Of a stretch of DNA of 64,000 nucleotides, positions 52,612 to 60,637 are shown piece by piece. Source of the DNA: Phytohabitans houttuyneae (GTDB lineage: Bacteria > Actinomycetota > Actinomycetes > Mycobacteriales > Micromonosporaceae); contig NZ_BLPF01000002.1 of assembly GCF_011764425.1 (NCBI RefSeq), positions 2,232,997-2,296,996 of the forward strand, written 5' to 3'. Made by a program: the position numbers and the translations under genes. Position 1 is the stretch's first letter, and each line of letters opens with the position of its first letter. The notes under the pieces were generated by a model that saw only the letters and a list, made by a program, of their open reading frames with translations, searched no databases and was not told where the DNA came from.

Positions 52612-54693
52612 CTAACCCACCCGCACCCACTGGACGGCGTCCGCGATGACCACGCCGTCCGCGGCGTCGCTGAGCTCCACCCGGCCCTCGATGCCGGCGC
52701 GGAACGGGAACGTGCCGAGCGACACCCACTCCCCGCCGCGCGGGCCGGTGGCGCCGCGGATCCGCTGGTTGACCGCGACCGGCGTGCTGCCCTCGGCGTG
52801 GTGGACCACGTACGTGGCGTTCGTGGCCCGGTTGGAGGCCGCCGAGTACGAGACGCGCACCTCGTACCGGTCGTCGCCCGGGATGGCCGGCCGCCAGCGC
52901 ACCGCCGAGGCGCCGTCGCCGGCCGCGTGCGAAAGGTAGTTGCTGCCGTAGTACCCGGCCACGCCGGTGCCGCCCGGCCAGGTGCCGGCGACGACCGTGA
53001 AGCCCTGCTCGCCGTTGTCGATCGTGATGTCCGCGCGTACGTCGGCCGGGCTCGGCGCCTCGACCAGGCTCAGCTCGTCGAGCGAGATCAGCTGGCCGCC
53101 GCCGCGGCCCGGACCGGCCAGCGTGAAGCGGATCCGGTGCCGGCCGGGGCCGAGCCGCAGCCGGTCCAGCCGCACCACGTCGTACCCGTCGGAGCTCTCC
53201 GCCGTCGTGTCGATCGCGGACACCCGCGGCGCCTGGCCGTCGATCGTGACGGCGACGAGCCCGCCGGCCACCGGCCGGTAGTAGCGCAGCCACACCTCGA
53301 ACTCGCCGCCGCGGCCGGTCTCGAACGGGTACTCGATCCAGTCACCGGCCGCCCGCGGCGTGTAGACCGCGCGGGCGCCGTCGCGGGCGGTGGGCTCGCG
53401 GACCACCGACACCGTTCCGCCGGGCCGCCGGGCGCCCATGGCGGTGCGGCCGAGGTCGTGCCGGTGCTCGGCGAGGCGGGGGCCGCGGGCGAGGCTGTCC
53501 CGGCCCTGCGTGAGCCACTCCAGGTTGAACCGGGCGACCGCGATCCGGCGGGGGAAGCTGGCGATGTCGCCCTCGCAGCCGTACACGAGCACGATCGTGC
53601 CGTCGGAGAGGCTGGCCAGGTCCGAGTAGTAGGAGCGGTTAGGGTTGACGACCCGGCTGTACCGGAACGAGTGCCCCTCGTCGTAGCTGACCGACACCGT
53701 CATGTTCCACCGCATCGGCGCGTCCGGCCGGCTGAAGAGCACCCGGTTGACGTCCCGGGAGCGGGGGCCGCCGGTGTACCGGACGACGCTCGCGTCCACC
53801 GCGTTGAAGACGCCGGTGGCACCGTCCAGTTTGGGCGGTGACCAGGTGAGGCCGCGGTCCTGGCTGATCGCCACGATGCGCTGGCGGTTGCCGCCGGAGG
53901 CCGCGCGGCCGTTGACGAGGACCGAGCCGTCCTCGCGCTGCACCAGCCGCGCCTCGTTGATCGGGTAGTCGGTCGAGACCGGCACCTCGCCGGTCGCCCG
54001 CCAGGTGCGGCCGTGGTCGTCGCTGTAGAGCGCGGCCATGCCGTAGAAGCGCTGCGCGACCGTGTTGCCGACGATGACCCGGCGGTGCGCGACGTTGACC
54101 AGCAGCCGGCCGTTGTCGAGCTGGATGCCGTGGCCGGGCCCGGGGCCGTGCAGCGCCCAGTCGTAGGGGAAGTGGTCGAACAGCCCGGCCAGCGGGCGTG
54201 GCGTACCCCACGTGAGGCCGCCGTCGGTGCTGGAGACGACGTACAGCTCGCCGCTGTCCCCGGAGCAGGTCGTGTTCTCCGGCAGCCGCTCGGAGAGCAT
54301 GTAGAACAGGAACACCTCGCCGGTGGCCCGGTCGGCGACGAACGTCGGGTTGCCCCACGACTGTCCGTCCACCGAGGACACGACGGTCTGGGTGGGGCTC
54401 CACGTCTCGCCGCGGTCGGTGCTGCGCCGCACCAGCAGGTCGCGGGGGCCGGCGTCGCAGACCTCGTACCGGCCCTCGGTGGCGACGAGGATCGTGTCGT
54501 CGGCGAGCACGACGAGGCCGTGCACGTGGTAGTTCTCCAGCGGGTCCACTGTGGAGTCCCACAGCGTCGACTCGGCGAAGAACGGTGCGGTGCTGTCGTG
54601 GCGCGCGCCGGCGAGGGCCCGGGGCGCGGCCACGATGGTCGCGGCGCCGGCGGCCAGACCGATGGTGAACGTGCGTCTGCCGATCGTCGTCAT
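52612..54693 (-). CDS. Tat-exported sialidase-like (BNR-repeat) protein with CBM and golvesin-type domains
   Basis: The 693-residue protein has a twin-arginine signal (TIGRRTFTIGLAAGAATIVAAP) and a six-bladed BNR/sialidase propeller (about 40-430) with repeated Asp-box-like motifs: RRSTDRGETWSPT, SSTDGGLTWGTP, SDDHGRTW, SQDRGLTWSPP and SYDEGHSF. A CBM35-like module (about 455-550) and a C-terminal golvesin/Xly-type beta domain (about 560-693: ITIDNGEQGFTVVAGTW, GYYGSNYLSHAAGDGASAVRWRP, VISDAVQWVRVG-type end) follow. It likely cleaves terminal sugars, possibly sialic acid, from polysaccharide. The start ATG is chosen because it opens the Tat leader; GGAGC precedes it. The lyase gene is 8 nt upstream on the same strand, so they form an operon. 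Confidence 0.85.
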   Translation of the reverse strand: MTTIGRRTFTIGLAAGAATIVAAPRALAGARHDSTAPFFAESTLWDSTVDPLENYHVHGLVVLADDTILVATEGRYEVCDAGPRDLLVRRSTDRGETWSPTQTVVSSVDGQSWGNPTFVADRATGEVFLFYMLSERLPENTTCSGDSGELYVVSSTDGGLTWGTPRPLAGLFDHFPYDWALHGPGPGHGIQLDNGRLLVNVAHRRVIVGNTVAQRFYGMAALYSDDHGRTWRATGEVPVSTDYPINEARLVQREDGSVLVNGRAASGGNRQRIVAISQDRGLTWSPPKLDGATGVFNAVDASVVRYTGGPRSRDVNRVLFSRPDAPMRWNMTVSVSYDEGHSFRYSRVVNPNRSYYSDLASLSDGTIVLVYGCEGDIASFPRRIAVARFNLEWLTQGRDSLARGPRLAEHRHDLGRTAMGARRPGGTVSVVREPTARDGARAVYTPRAAGDWIEYPFETGRGGEFEVWLRYYRPVAGGLVAVTIDGQAPRVSAIDTTAESSDGYDVVRLDRLRLGPGRHRIRFTLAGPGRGGGQLISLDELSLVEAPSPADVRADITIDNGEQGFTVVAGTWPGGTGVAGYYGSNYLSHAAGDGASAVRWRPAIPGDDRYEVRVSYSAASNRATNATYVVHHAEGSTPVAVNQRIRGATGPRGGEWVSLGTFPFRAGIEGRVELSDAADGVVIADAVQWVRVG

Positions 54694-54701
54694 GAACGCT
54701 C

Positions 54702-55637
54702 CTAGTCGTGGGTGACGAGGTCGTGGGGGGCGAGAAGGTACGCACCGAGCGGGCCGACCACGCGGGCCAGCTCGTCGGCTTCGGAAGGGGTGCACGGCGC
54801 CAGCGGCGGCGCGGCGTGCGGCGGGCAGAGGCCCCAGCGGGCCAGCAGCGCCTTGACCGCCGGTACCCCCGGGCGGACGGCGTGCAGCGCGGTGAGGCGG
54901 GTGTGCAGGTCCTGGAGGCGGTCGACCTCGGCGCCGTCGCCGGCCTCGTGCGCGGCGAGCAGGTCGGCGGCGAGCCGGGGCGCGAGGTTGGCCGTACCCG
55001 GGACGATGCCGCCGGCACCGGCGCGCAGCCCGGCGGCGAGCCCGCGCTCGTCGCCCTGGCTGACCGTGAAGTCCGTACGGCGGCGCGCCGCCTCGACCAG
55101 GTGGGCCAGCACCGCCGGGTCGGTGGAGGAGTCCTTGACGCCGACCACGTGCGGCAGCGCGACCAGGCCGTCCACACTGGACTCGGTGAGCGGCGTGGCG
55201 TACTTCGGCGCGTTGTAGGCCACCACCGGCAGCCCGACGCCGGCCAGCGCCGCGTAGTGCGCCACCACCTCGTCCGGGCGGTGGCGGAAGTACGTCGGCG
55301 GGCTCAGCACGAGCGCGTCCGCGCCGCTGTCCACGACCCGCTCGGCGCGCTCGCGCACCTCGTCGGTGCCGGGGGCGGTGACGTTGACCAGCACGACGCC
55401 GCCGTCGACGAGGTCACGCCAGCGCTTTACCGTCCCGGCGACGTACCCGGGCACCCGGTCGGCCCGGACCAGCGGCCCTTCGCCGTTGCTGCCGAGGAGC
55501 ATGAGGCGCCGCACCCCGGCGTCCGCCATCGCCCGCAGCAGCGGGGTGCCGGCGGCCGCGGACGGCACGCCGGGCAGGTCCATGGGCGTCACGAGCGGCA
55601 CCACGAGGCCGCCGAGCAGGTCTTTCACGCCACACAC
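54702..55637 (-). CDS. DHDPS/N-acetylneuraminate-lyase superfamily protein
   Basis: The 311-residue TIM-barrel enzyme carries the superfamily motifs: LLGSNGEGPLV, the Tyr in VVAYNAPKYATPL, the Schiff-base Lys in VVGVKDSSTDP, and QGDERGLAAGLRAGAGGIVPGTAN. GSNGEGP replaces the GTTGE of DapA, closer to NanA, KDG aldolase and related sugar-acid lyases. The GTG-type starts at 55637 or 55628 are both plausible. It is directly upstream of the sialidase-like gene, so a sialic- or sugar-acid degradation step is inferred; the true substrate is not provable here. Confidence 0.87.
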   Translation of the reverse strand: MCGVKDLLGGLVVPLVTPMDLPGVPSAAAGTPLLRAMADAGVRRLMLLGSNGEGPLVRADRVPGYVAGTVKRWRDLVDGGVVLVNVTAPGTDEVRERAERVVDSGADALVLSPPTYFRHRPDEVVAHYAALAGVGLPVVAYNAPKYATPLTESSVDGLVALPHVVGVKDSSTDPAVLAHLVEAARRRTDFTVSQGDERGLAAGLRAGAGGIVPGTANLAPRLAADLLAAHEAGDGAEVDRLQDLHTRLTALHAVRPGVPAVKALLARWGLCPPHAAPPLAPCTPSEADELARVVGPLGAYLLAPHDLVTHD

Positions 55638-55697
55638 TCTGTGCGCGGGCGCCTACGGGGATCAACGGCGGTTCGCTACACGATCGTGTAGCGCCGG

Positions 55698-56576
55698 TTA
55701 ACGATCGACGAGCGTCACGAAGTGGCGCACCGGCGCGTTCTCCTCGCCGGCCCGGCACACCAGCACGCGGTCGACCGGCGGCAGGTCGGCGATCGGGATG
55801 GTGGTGACGAGCCCGTCGGCGCCGTACGCGCGGAACGGCGCCACGGTCAGGTGCACGGTCCGCCCGGTCGCCACCAGCCGCACCGTGTCGTGCAGGCTGT
55901 GCGAGGTGACGCTGCGCCGCAGCGGCCGGCCGCCGGGCGTGGTCTCCGGCGCGACCGCGCGCAGCAGCGCCGGGTGGATGGCCTCGCCGGTGTGCGTGAT
56001 CGGCCAGTCCGGCACCTCCTCGATGGAGATCGCGTCCCGCACCGCGAGGGGGTGGTCGCCGGCGACCGCGAGCACGTGCGGCTGGCTGTCCACGGTCGCG
56101 CCGACCTGCAGCTCGGGCAGCTCCCGCGCCGGCCGCCAGGTGACCAGCAGGTCGATCTCGCCGCGGGCCAGCGGCCCGTACGGGTCCTTGAGCGGCACCT
56201 CGATGAGGCTGAGCTCGCACTCCGGGTACTCGTCCTCGAACCGGGCCGCGAGCGCGGTGAACGCGCCGCCCGCGGTCATCGTGTGGTACCCGATGCGCAG
56301 CTCGCCCCGGACCGCGGCGGCCTGCCGGCGGGCGCCGGCGAGGACGGCCAGCAGCTGCGCGTACGCGGGGGCGAGCGACTCGTGCAGGTGCGCGCCGAGC
56401 GGGGTCAGCGACACCCGGCGGCTGGTGCGCTCGAGCAGCTGGCCGCCGATCCGCCGCTCGAGGGTGCGGATCGTCTGGCTGACGTGTGACGTGGTCACCC
56501 GCAGCCGCTGCGCGGCCCGCCCGAAGTGCAGCTCGGTGGCGACCGCGAGGAATGCCTCGATCTCGCGCATCTCCAT
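55698..56576 (-). CDS. LysR-family transcriptional regulator
   Basis: The 292-residue regulator has the N-terminal LysR HTH (MREIEAFLAVATELHFGRAAQRLRVTTSHVSQTIRTLERRIGGQLLERTSRRVSLTPLG) and a full effector domain (GELRIGYHTMTAGGAFTALAARFEDEYPECELSL to C-terminus). Two in-frame ATGs (56576 and 56570) are possible. It is upstream of the lyase gene on the same strand and convergent with none; it may control the lyase/sialidase pair or the adjacent reductase gene. Confidence 0.9.
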   Translation of the reverse strand: MEMREIEAFLAVATELHFGRAAQRLRVTTSHVSQTIRTLERRIGGQLLERTSRRVSLTPLGAHLHESLAPAYAQLLAVLAGARRQAAAVRGELRIGYHTMTAGGAFTALAARFEDEYPECELSLIEVPLKDPYGPLARGEIDLLVTWRPARELPELQVGATVDSQPHVLAVAGDHPLAVRDAISIEEVPDWPITHTGEAIHPALLRAVAPETTPGGRPLRRSVTSHSLHDTVRLVATGRTVHLTVAPFRAYGADGLVTTIPIADLPPVDRVLVCRAGEENAPVRHFVTLVDR

Positions 56577-56604
56577 GATCGAACCGTACAGCCTGAGTTA
56601 ACGA

Positions 56605-57522
56605 TCAGGGCAGCTTGGCGCCGCGGGCGGTCACCCACAGCCGGTACCACTCCTCGTGGGTGAGCTCCGGCGGGCGCCGCACCGCGTCCGCGCAGGCCGC
56701 GATCCGGGAAGGCCGCGTGCTCCCGATGACCGGCGTGATGCCGGCGGGGTGGCGGCGCAGCCACCACAGCACCACCGTCTCCGGCGTGGTGCCCTTGTCC
56801 CGCGCGAGGTCGGCGACCAGCCGCGCGGTCGCGACCTCGGCCGGCGTCTCCTGCCGCCCGGTGTACCGGCCCTGGGCGAGCGGCTCCCACGCCTGCAGCG
56901 CGATCCCGTTGGCGACGCAGTGCTCGACGGTGCCGAGCGGGAAGCCGTTGGCGGCGGCCTCGGCGGTGTTGACCAGCACGCCGGCCTCGAGCCAGTCGCG
57001 GTGGCGCAGGCTCATCTGGAGCTGGTTGACCGTGAACGGCACGCTGAGGTGGGCCTGGAGCAGGGCGATCTGCGGGGCGCTCATGTTGGACACGCCGAAG
57101 CGGCGGACCAGCCCCTCGGTGCGCAGCGCGTCGAGCGTCTCGCCGACGTCGGCGGGGTCGGCGAGCGGGTCCGGCCGGTGCAGCAGCAGGATGTCGATCG
57201 CGTCGACGCCCAGGCGCCGCAGGCTCTGCTCGACCCGGCGCCGGATCGAGGCGCCGCGCAGGTCGTAGTGGCCGGGCATGTCGGCGTCGGCGAGCCGGAT
57301 CCCGCACTTGGTCTGGATCACGATCCGCTCGCGCAGGCCGGGCGCGCGCCGCAGCACCTCGCCGAACACCGTCTCGGACCGGCCACCCCGGTAGATGTCG
57401 GCCAGGTCGAAGACCGTGATGCCGGCCTCCAGCGCCGCACCCACCGCGGCCTCGGCGGCGGCGATGTCGGCGCTGCCGACCCTGTCACCTTCCCCACCCA
57501 GCCGCATGCACCCCAGCAGCAC
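56605..57522 (-). CDS. Aldo/keto reductase
   Basis: The 305-residue NADPH-dependent reductase has the TIM-barrel tetrad: TVFDLADIYRGGRSE (Asp and Tyr), VIQTKCGI (Lys) and ILLLHRPDPL (His), with the NADPH site near FGVSNMSAPQ and TPVIGSTRPSRIAACADA. A GTG at 57522 is chosen because AGGGGG sits 6 nt before it and it starts the first barrel strand; longer upstream frames add unconserved sequence and would overlap the operator. Divergent from the lacI gene with a palindrome between, so it may be in the LacI regulon. Confidence 0.88.
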   Translation of the reverse strand: MLLGCMRLGGEGDRVGSADIAAAEAAVGAALEAGITVFDLADIYRGGRSETVFGEVLRRAPGLRERIVIQTKCGIRLADADMPGHYDLRGASIRRRVEQSLRRLGVDAIDILLLHRPDPLADPADVGETLDALRTEGLVRRFGVSNMSAPQIALLQAHLSVPFTVNQLQMSLRHRDWLEAGVLVNTAEAAANGFPLGTVEHCVANGIALQAWEPLAQGRYTGRQETPAEVATARLVADLARDKGTTPETVVLWWLRRHPAGITPVIGSTRPSRIAACADAVRRPPELTHEEWYRLWVTARGAKLP

Positions 57523-57590
57523 CGCACGCCCCCTCGACCCGTGAACGAGATCTTGACGGCCCCGTTCCACCGTTGTAACGTCCACGCAAC

Positions 57591-57605
57591 TCATACGCAT
57601 TAGTC
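57591..57605. promoter_or_regulatory. Predicted LacI-type operator upstream of lacI
   Basis: TCATACGCATTAGTC matches the reverse complement of the site 58708-58722 at 13 of 15 positions. The core ATACGCAT approaches the perfect palindrome ATGCGCAT. It sits 18 bp before the lacI GTG and 69 bp from the reductase start, fitting autoregulation and divergent control. Confidence 0.6.
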
Positions 57606-57622
57606 AACGAGAGAAGGGTACC

Positions 57623-58669
57623 GTGGCGCGCAGGGTCCGGCAGGCAGACATCGCCCGTCAGCTGGGGATTTCCCAGGCGACGGTATCGCTGGTGCTGTCC
57701 GGGCGGGCCGGCCGGGACATCGCGATCAGCCCCGAGCTGCGCGAGCTCGTGCTGCGCACCGCGCGCGACCTCGACTACCAGGCCGACCCGGTGGCGCGCA
57801 GCCTCGCCGGCGGGCGCAACAGGCTGCTCGGCGTCTTCACGTTCGAGCCGGTCTTCCCGGTCGGCCAGCGCGACTTCTACCACCCGTTCCTCGTGGGCGT
57901 GGAGCAGGAGGCCGAGGCCCAGCGGTACGACCTGGTGCTCTTCACCAGCGCCACCGACGGCGCCGGGCGCCGCTCCATCTACCGTTCCGGGGCCAACCGG
58001 CTGCGCCTTGCCGACGGCGGCCTGCTGCTCGGTCTGGAGCCGGACCGGGAGGAGCTGGCCCGGCTCGTCAAGGAGCAGTTCCCCTTCGTCTTCATCGGGC
58101 GCCGTGACGTGCCCGGCGCCGAGCTGTCCTATGTGGCCGCCGACTACGCCGGCGCCACGGCCGCGCTCGTCGGCGAGCTGTTCGCGCGCGGCCACGAGCG
58201 GGTCTGCCTGGTCACCGGCACCACCGAGCTGGAGCCCACCGTCGACCGCACCAGCGGCTTCGCCTCCGCGCACCGGGCGGCCGGCCGGGCGCTCGACCCG
58301 CTGTCGGTGTGGGCGGTGGAGCCGGACGGGATCACCGCGGCGCAGCTGCGCGCGCGGCGGGAGCGGGGCGTCACGGCCTACGCGGTCGAGGGCGTCGCCG
58401 ACGACCGGCTGGTCGCCGCGTTCCTTGCCGCCGCCGCGGAGGCCGGCCTGAGCGTGCCTGGCGACGCCTCGCTCGTCGTGCTCGGCGACGTGGGCGACGA
58501 GACGGCGGCCCGGCGGTGCACCCGCTTCGCCGTCCAGCGCGAGGAGATGGGCCGCGCCTCGGTCCGCCTGCTCATCGAAAAGCTCGAGGCGGCCGACCCG
58601 GCCACGGTCAGCCGCACGACCGTCCCTTGTGTACCCGTCCCGGGTGACACCGTCGGACCGCCACGCTGA
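57623..58669 (+). CDS. LacI-family transcriptional repressor
   Basis: The 348-residue protein has the LacI HTH and hinge (VARRVRQADIARQLGISQATVSLVLSGRAGRDIAIS) and a periplasmic-binding-like core (GVFTFEPVFPVG, YDLVLFTSATDG, FVFIGRRDVPGAELSYVAADYAGAT, ERVCLVTGT, SLVVLGDVGDETAA, ...). The GTG at 57623 follows AAGGG. It is followed by the ABC importer genes, whose promoter carries a near-copy of the operator at 57591. The ligand is probably an oligosaccharide or derivative imported by that system. Confidence 0.92.
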   Translation: MARRVRQADIARQLGISQATVSLVLSGRAGRDIAISPELRELVLRTARDLDYQADPVARSLAGGRNRLLGVFTFEPVFPVGQRDFYHPFLVGVEQEAEAQRYDLVLFTSATDGAGRRSIYRSGANRLRLADGGLLLGLEPDREELARLVKEQFPFVFIGRRDVPGAELSYVAADYAGATAALVGELFARGHERVCLVTGTTELEPTVDRTSGFASAHRAAGRALDPLSVWAVEPDGITAAQLRARRERGVTAYAVEGVADDRLVAAFLAAAAEAGLSVPGDASLVVLGDVGDETAARRCTRFAVQREEMGRASVRLLIEKLEAADPATVSRTTVPCVPVPGDTVGPPR

Positions 58670-58707
58670 ACAACCGCACATACCCCCTAAGCCGTACCGC
58701 GCGAGAA

Positions 58708-58722
58708 GACTAATGCGCATAA
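58708..58722. promoter_or_regulatory. Predicted LacI-type operator upstream of the ABC importer
   Basis: GACTAATGCGCATAA contains the perfect palindrome ATGCGCAT and nearly the 12-bp palindrome TTATGCGCATAA. It lies about 22 bp before the first permease start, between lacI and the transporter operon. Its near-identity to the inverted site at 57591 indicates one shared repressor. Confidence 0.65.
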
Positions 58723-58744
58723 ATGGATCACTGAGGAGGTGGAC

Positions 58745-59671
58745 ATGGGCCGGATGGTGCTGCGGCGCCTCGCCAGCGCGCTCGTCGTGATGTGGGGTGC
58801 CGCCAGCCTGATCTTCGTCGTGATCCGGCTGGCGCCCGGCGGGCCGGCGCTGGTCCTGCTCGGCCCGGACGCCTCGCAGGAGGAGGTCGACGCGCTGACC
58901 ACCCGGTTGGGACTGGACCGGTCCCTGCCCGAGCAGTACCTGCACTACCTGCTCGACGTGTGCCGGCTGGACTTCGGCGACTCCTACCGGCTCGACATGC
59001 CCGCCATGGAGGCCGTGCTGAGCCGCCTGCCGGCGAGCCTGGAGCTGGCCGCCACCGCCGCGGTCATCGCGGTCTGCGCCGGGCTGGTGCTCGGCCTCGT
59101 CGCCGGCTACCGCCGCGGCGGTGTCGTCGACCGGGTCACCAGCGCGCTCACGATCGGGCTGCAGGCGTTTCCCACCTTCTGGGTGGGCATCATGCTGATC
59201 CTGCTCTTCGCGCTGGTGCTGCGGGCGCTGCCCAGCTCCGGCGCGGGCACGCCGCAGCACATCATCCTCCCGGCGGTCACGCTGTCGCTGCCGTTCACGG
59301 CGATCGTCGCGCGGCTGACCCGCAGCAGCGTCGTGGAGGAGATGGAGGAGCCGTACGCGGCGACGGCCCGGGCCAAGGGCCTCAACGACCGCCAGGTGCT
59401 GATCGGCCACGTGCTGCGCAACTCCCTGACCCCCGTGCTGACCGTCGTCGCGCTGCAGCTCGGCGCGCTGATCGGCGGCGCGGTCGTGGTGGAGAACGTC
59501 TTCGCCTGGCCCGGCCTCGGCTCGCTGATCGTCTCGGCGGTCAGCAACCGCGACTACGCGGTGGTACAGGCGGCCGCGCTGACGATCGCCGGCATCATCG
59601 TGCTGCTCAACCTCCTCGCCGACCTCGCCACGGCCCGGCTCGACCCGCGCATCCGGGTGGGTGCCGGATGA
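58745..59671 (+). CDS. ABC importer permease, DppB/OppB type
   Basis: The 308-residue permease has about six membrane helices and DppB features: MVLRRLASALVVMWGAASLIFVVIRLAPGGP, the EAA-like loop EEPYAATARAKGLNDRQVLIGHVLRNSLTPVLTV, and GALIGGAVVVENVFAWPGLGSLIVSAVSNRDYAVVQ. ATG 58745 has GAGGAGG 5 nt upstream; a GTG two codons earlier is possible. The original stop overlapped the next start (ATGA) before an element separated the two genes. It moves peptides or oligosaccharides into the cell. Confidence 0.9.
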   Translation: MGRMVLRRLASALVVMWGAASLIFVVIRLAPGGPALVLLGPDASQEEVDALTTRLGLDRSLPEQYLHYLLDVCRLDFGDSYRLDMPAMEAVLSRLPASLELAATAAVIAVCAGLVLGLVAGYRRGGVVDRVTSALTIGLQAFPTFWVGIMLILLFALVLRALPSSGAGTPQHIILPAVTLSLPFTAIVARLTRSSVVEEMEEPYAATARAKGLNDRQVLIGHVLRNSLTPVLTVVALQLGALIGGAVVVENVFAWPGLGSLIVSAVSNRDYAVVQAAALTIAGIIVLLNLLADLATARLDPRIRVGAG

Positions 59672-59757
59672 GCGAGCGGAGCGAGCGAATCATTGGGCGC
59701 AGCGCGCTTGGAGCCTCGTGCCCGCCCGCAGCGAAGCGAGGACGGGCATGAGCGAGC
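59668..59757. repeat. Small inserted repeat element with duplicated ATGAGCGAGC
   Basis: ATGAGCGAGC occurs at 59668-59677 and again at 59748-59757. The 80 bases starting at the first copy contain GAGCGGAGCGAGCGAATCAT, CGCAGCGCGCTTGG and GCAGCGAAGCGAGGACGGGC, a repeat type I associate with intergenic repeats of Micromonosporaceae. The first copy overlaps the upstream stop as ATGA, the ancestral coupled start; the second is the present start. This looks like insertion with a target-site duplication. Confidence 0.55.
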
Positions 59758-60623
59758 AGATCGGGGTGATGACGCGGCTGCGCGCCGTGCGCCGGCATGG
59801 TGCCGCGCTGTGGATCCCGCTGGGCGTCGTGATCGGGTACGTGCTGGTCGCGGCGGTCGGGCCGCTGCTGCTCGGGTACGACCACGTCACGACCGAGGTC
59901 GGCGACCGGCTGCTGTCTCCCGGCTCGGCGACCTCGGACGGCGGCACCGCCTGGCTCGGCACCGACGGGCTCGGGCGGGACGTGGCCTCGCAGATCGTGT
60001 ACGGCGCCCGCACCTCGCTCACCATCGCCACCGTCGCGGTGACCGTCTCCGCCCTGGTCGGCATGACCGTCGGCGCCCTCGCCGGCCTGGTCGGCGGCTG
60101 GGTCGACGTGGTGCTGTCCCGCGTCATCGACGTGCTCCTGACGTTCCCCGGCGTGCTGCTGGCCATCGTCGTGGCCGGCCTCTTCGCGCGGGGGCTGCCC
60201 ACCGTCATCCTCTCGCTGTCCATCACCGCCTGGACCCCGTTCGCGCGGGTGGCGCGCAACGTCACCCTCAGCATCAAGGAACGGGAGTGGGTCAGCGCCG
60301 CGCGCCTCATGGGTGTGCGCCGCCCGTCCCTGCTCGTCCGGCACGTCCTGCCGTTCGTCGTGCCGCCGATGGTGGCCATGGCGACGCTGGAGTTCGCGCT
60401 CGTCGTGCTCGCCGAGGCCGGCCTCAGCTTCCTCGGCATCGGCCTGCCCTCGGGCACGCCCTCGTGGGGGCAGACGGTCGCGAACGGCAAGGAATATCTC
60501 GCCACCGCCTGGTGGATCTCCGCATTCCCCGGTATCGCGCTCTTCGTGCTGGTCGTCAGCGTCGGCTTGCTCGGCGACCAGCTCTCGGCGCGGCTGGGCC
60601 GCAACCGACGCTCCCCGCTCTGA
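59748..60623 (+). CDS. ABC importer permease, DppC/OppC type
   Basis: The 291-residue permease has an N-terminal helix (LWIPLGVVIGYVLVAAVGPLLLG), the DppC-type segment GTDGLGRDVASQIVYGARTSLTIATVAV, and an EAA-like loop EWVSAARLMGVRRPSLLVRHVLPFVVPP. A C-terminal GLSFLGIGLPSGTPSWGQTVANGKEYLATAWWISAFPGIALFVLVVSV follows. ATG 59748 is the first start after the repeat element and gives the canonical N-terminus; an in-frame start within the element would add a repeat-derived leader. Together with the DppB-type gene and the binding protein it forms a family-5 importer; the ATPases are not in the window. Confidence 0.9.
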   Translation: MSEQIGVMTRLRAVRRHGAALWIPLGVVIGYVLVAAVGPLLLGYDHVTTEVGDRLLSPGSATSDGGTAWLGTDGLGRDVASQIVYGARTSLTIATVAVTVSALVGMTVGALAGLVGGWVDVVLSRVIDVLLTFPGVLLAIVVAGLFARGLPTVILSLSITAWTPFARVARNVTLSIKEREWVSAARLMGVRRPSLLVRHVLPFVVPPMVAMATLEFALVVLAEAGLSFLGIGLPSGTPSWGQTVANGKEYLATAWWISAFPGIALFVLVVSVGLLGDQLSARLGRNRRSPL

Positions 60624-60637
60624 CAGGAGTTTCCCCC

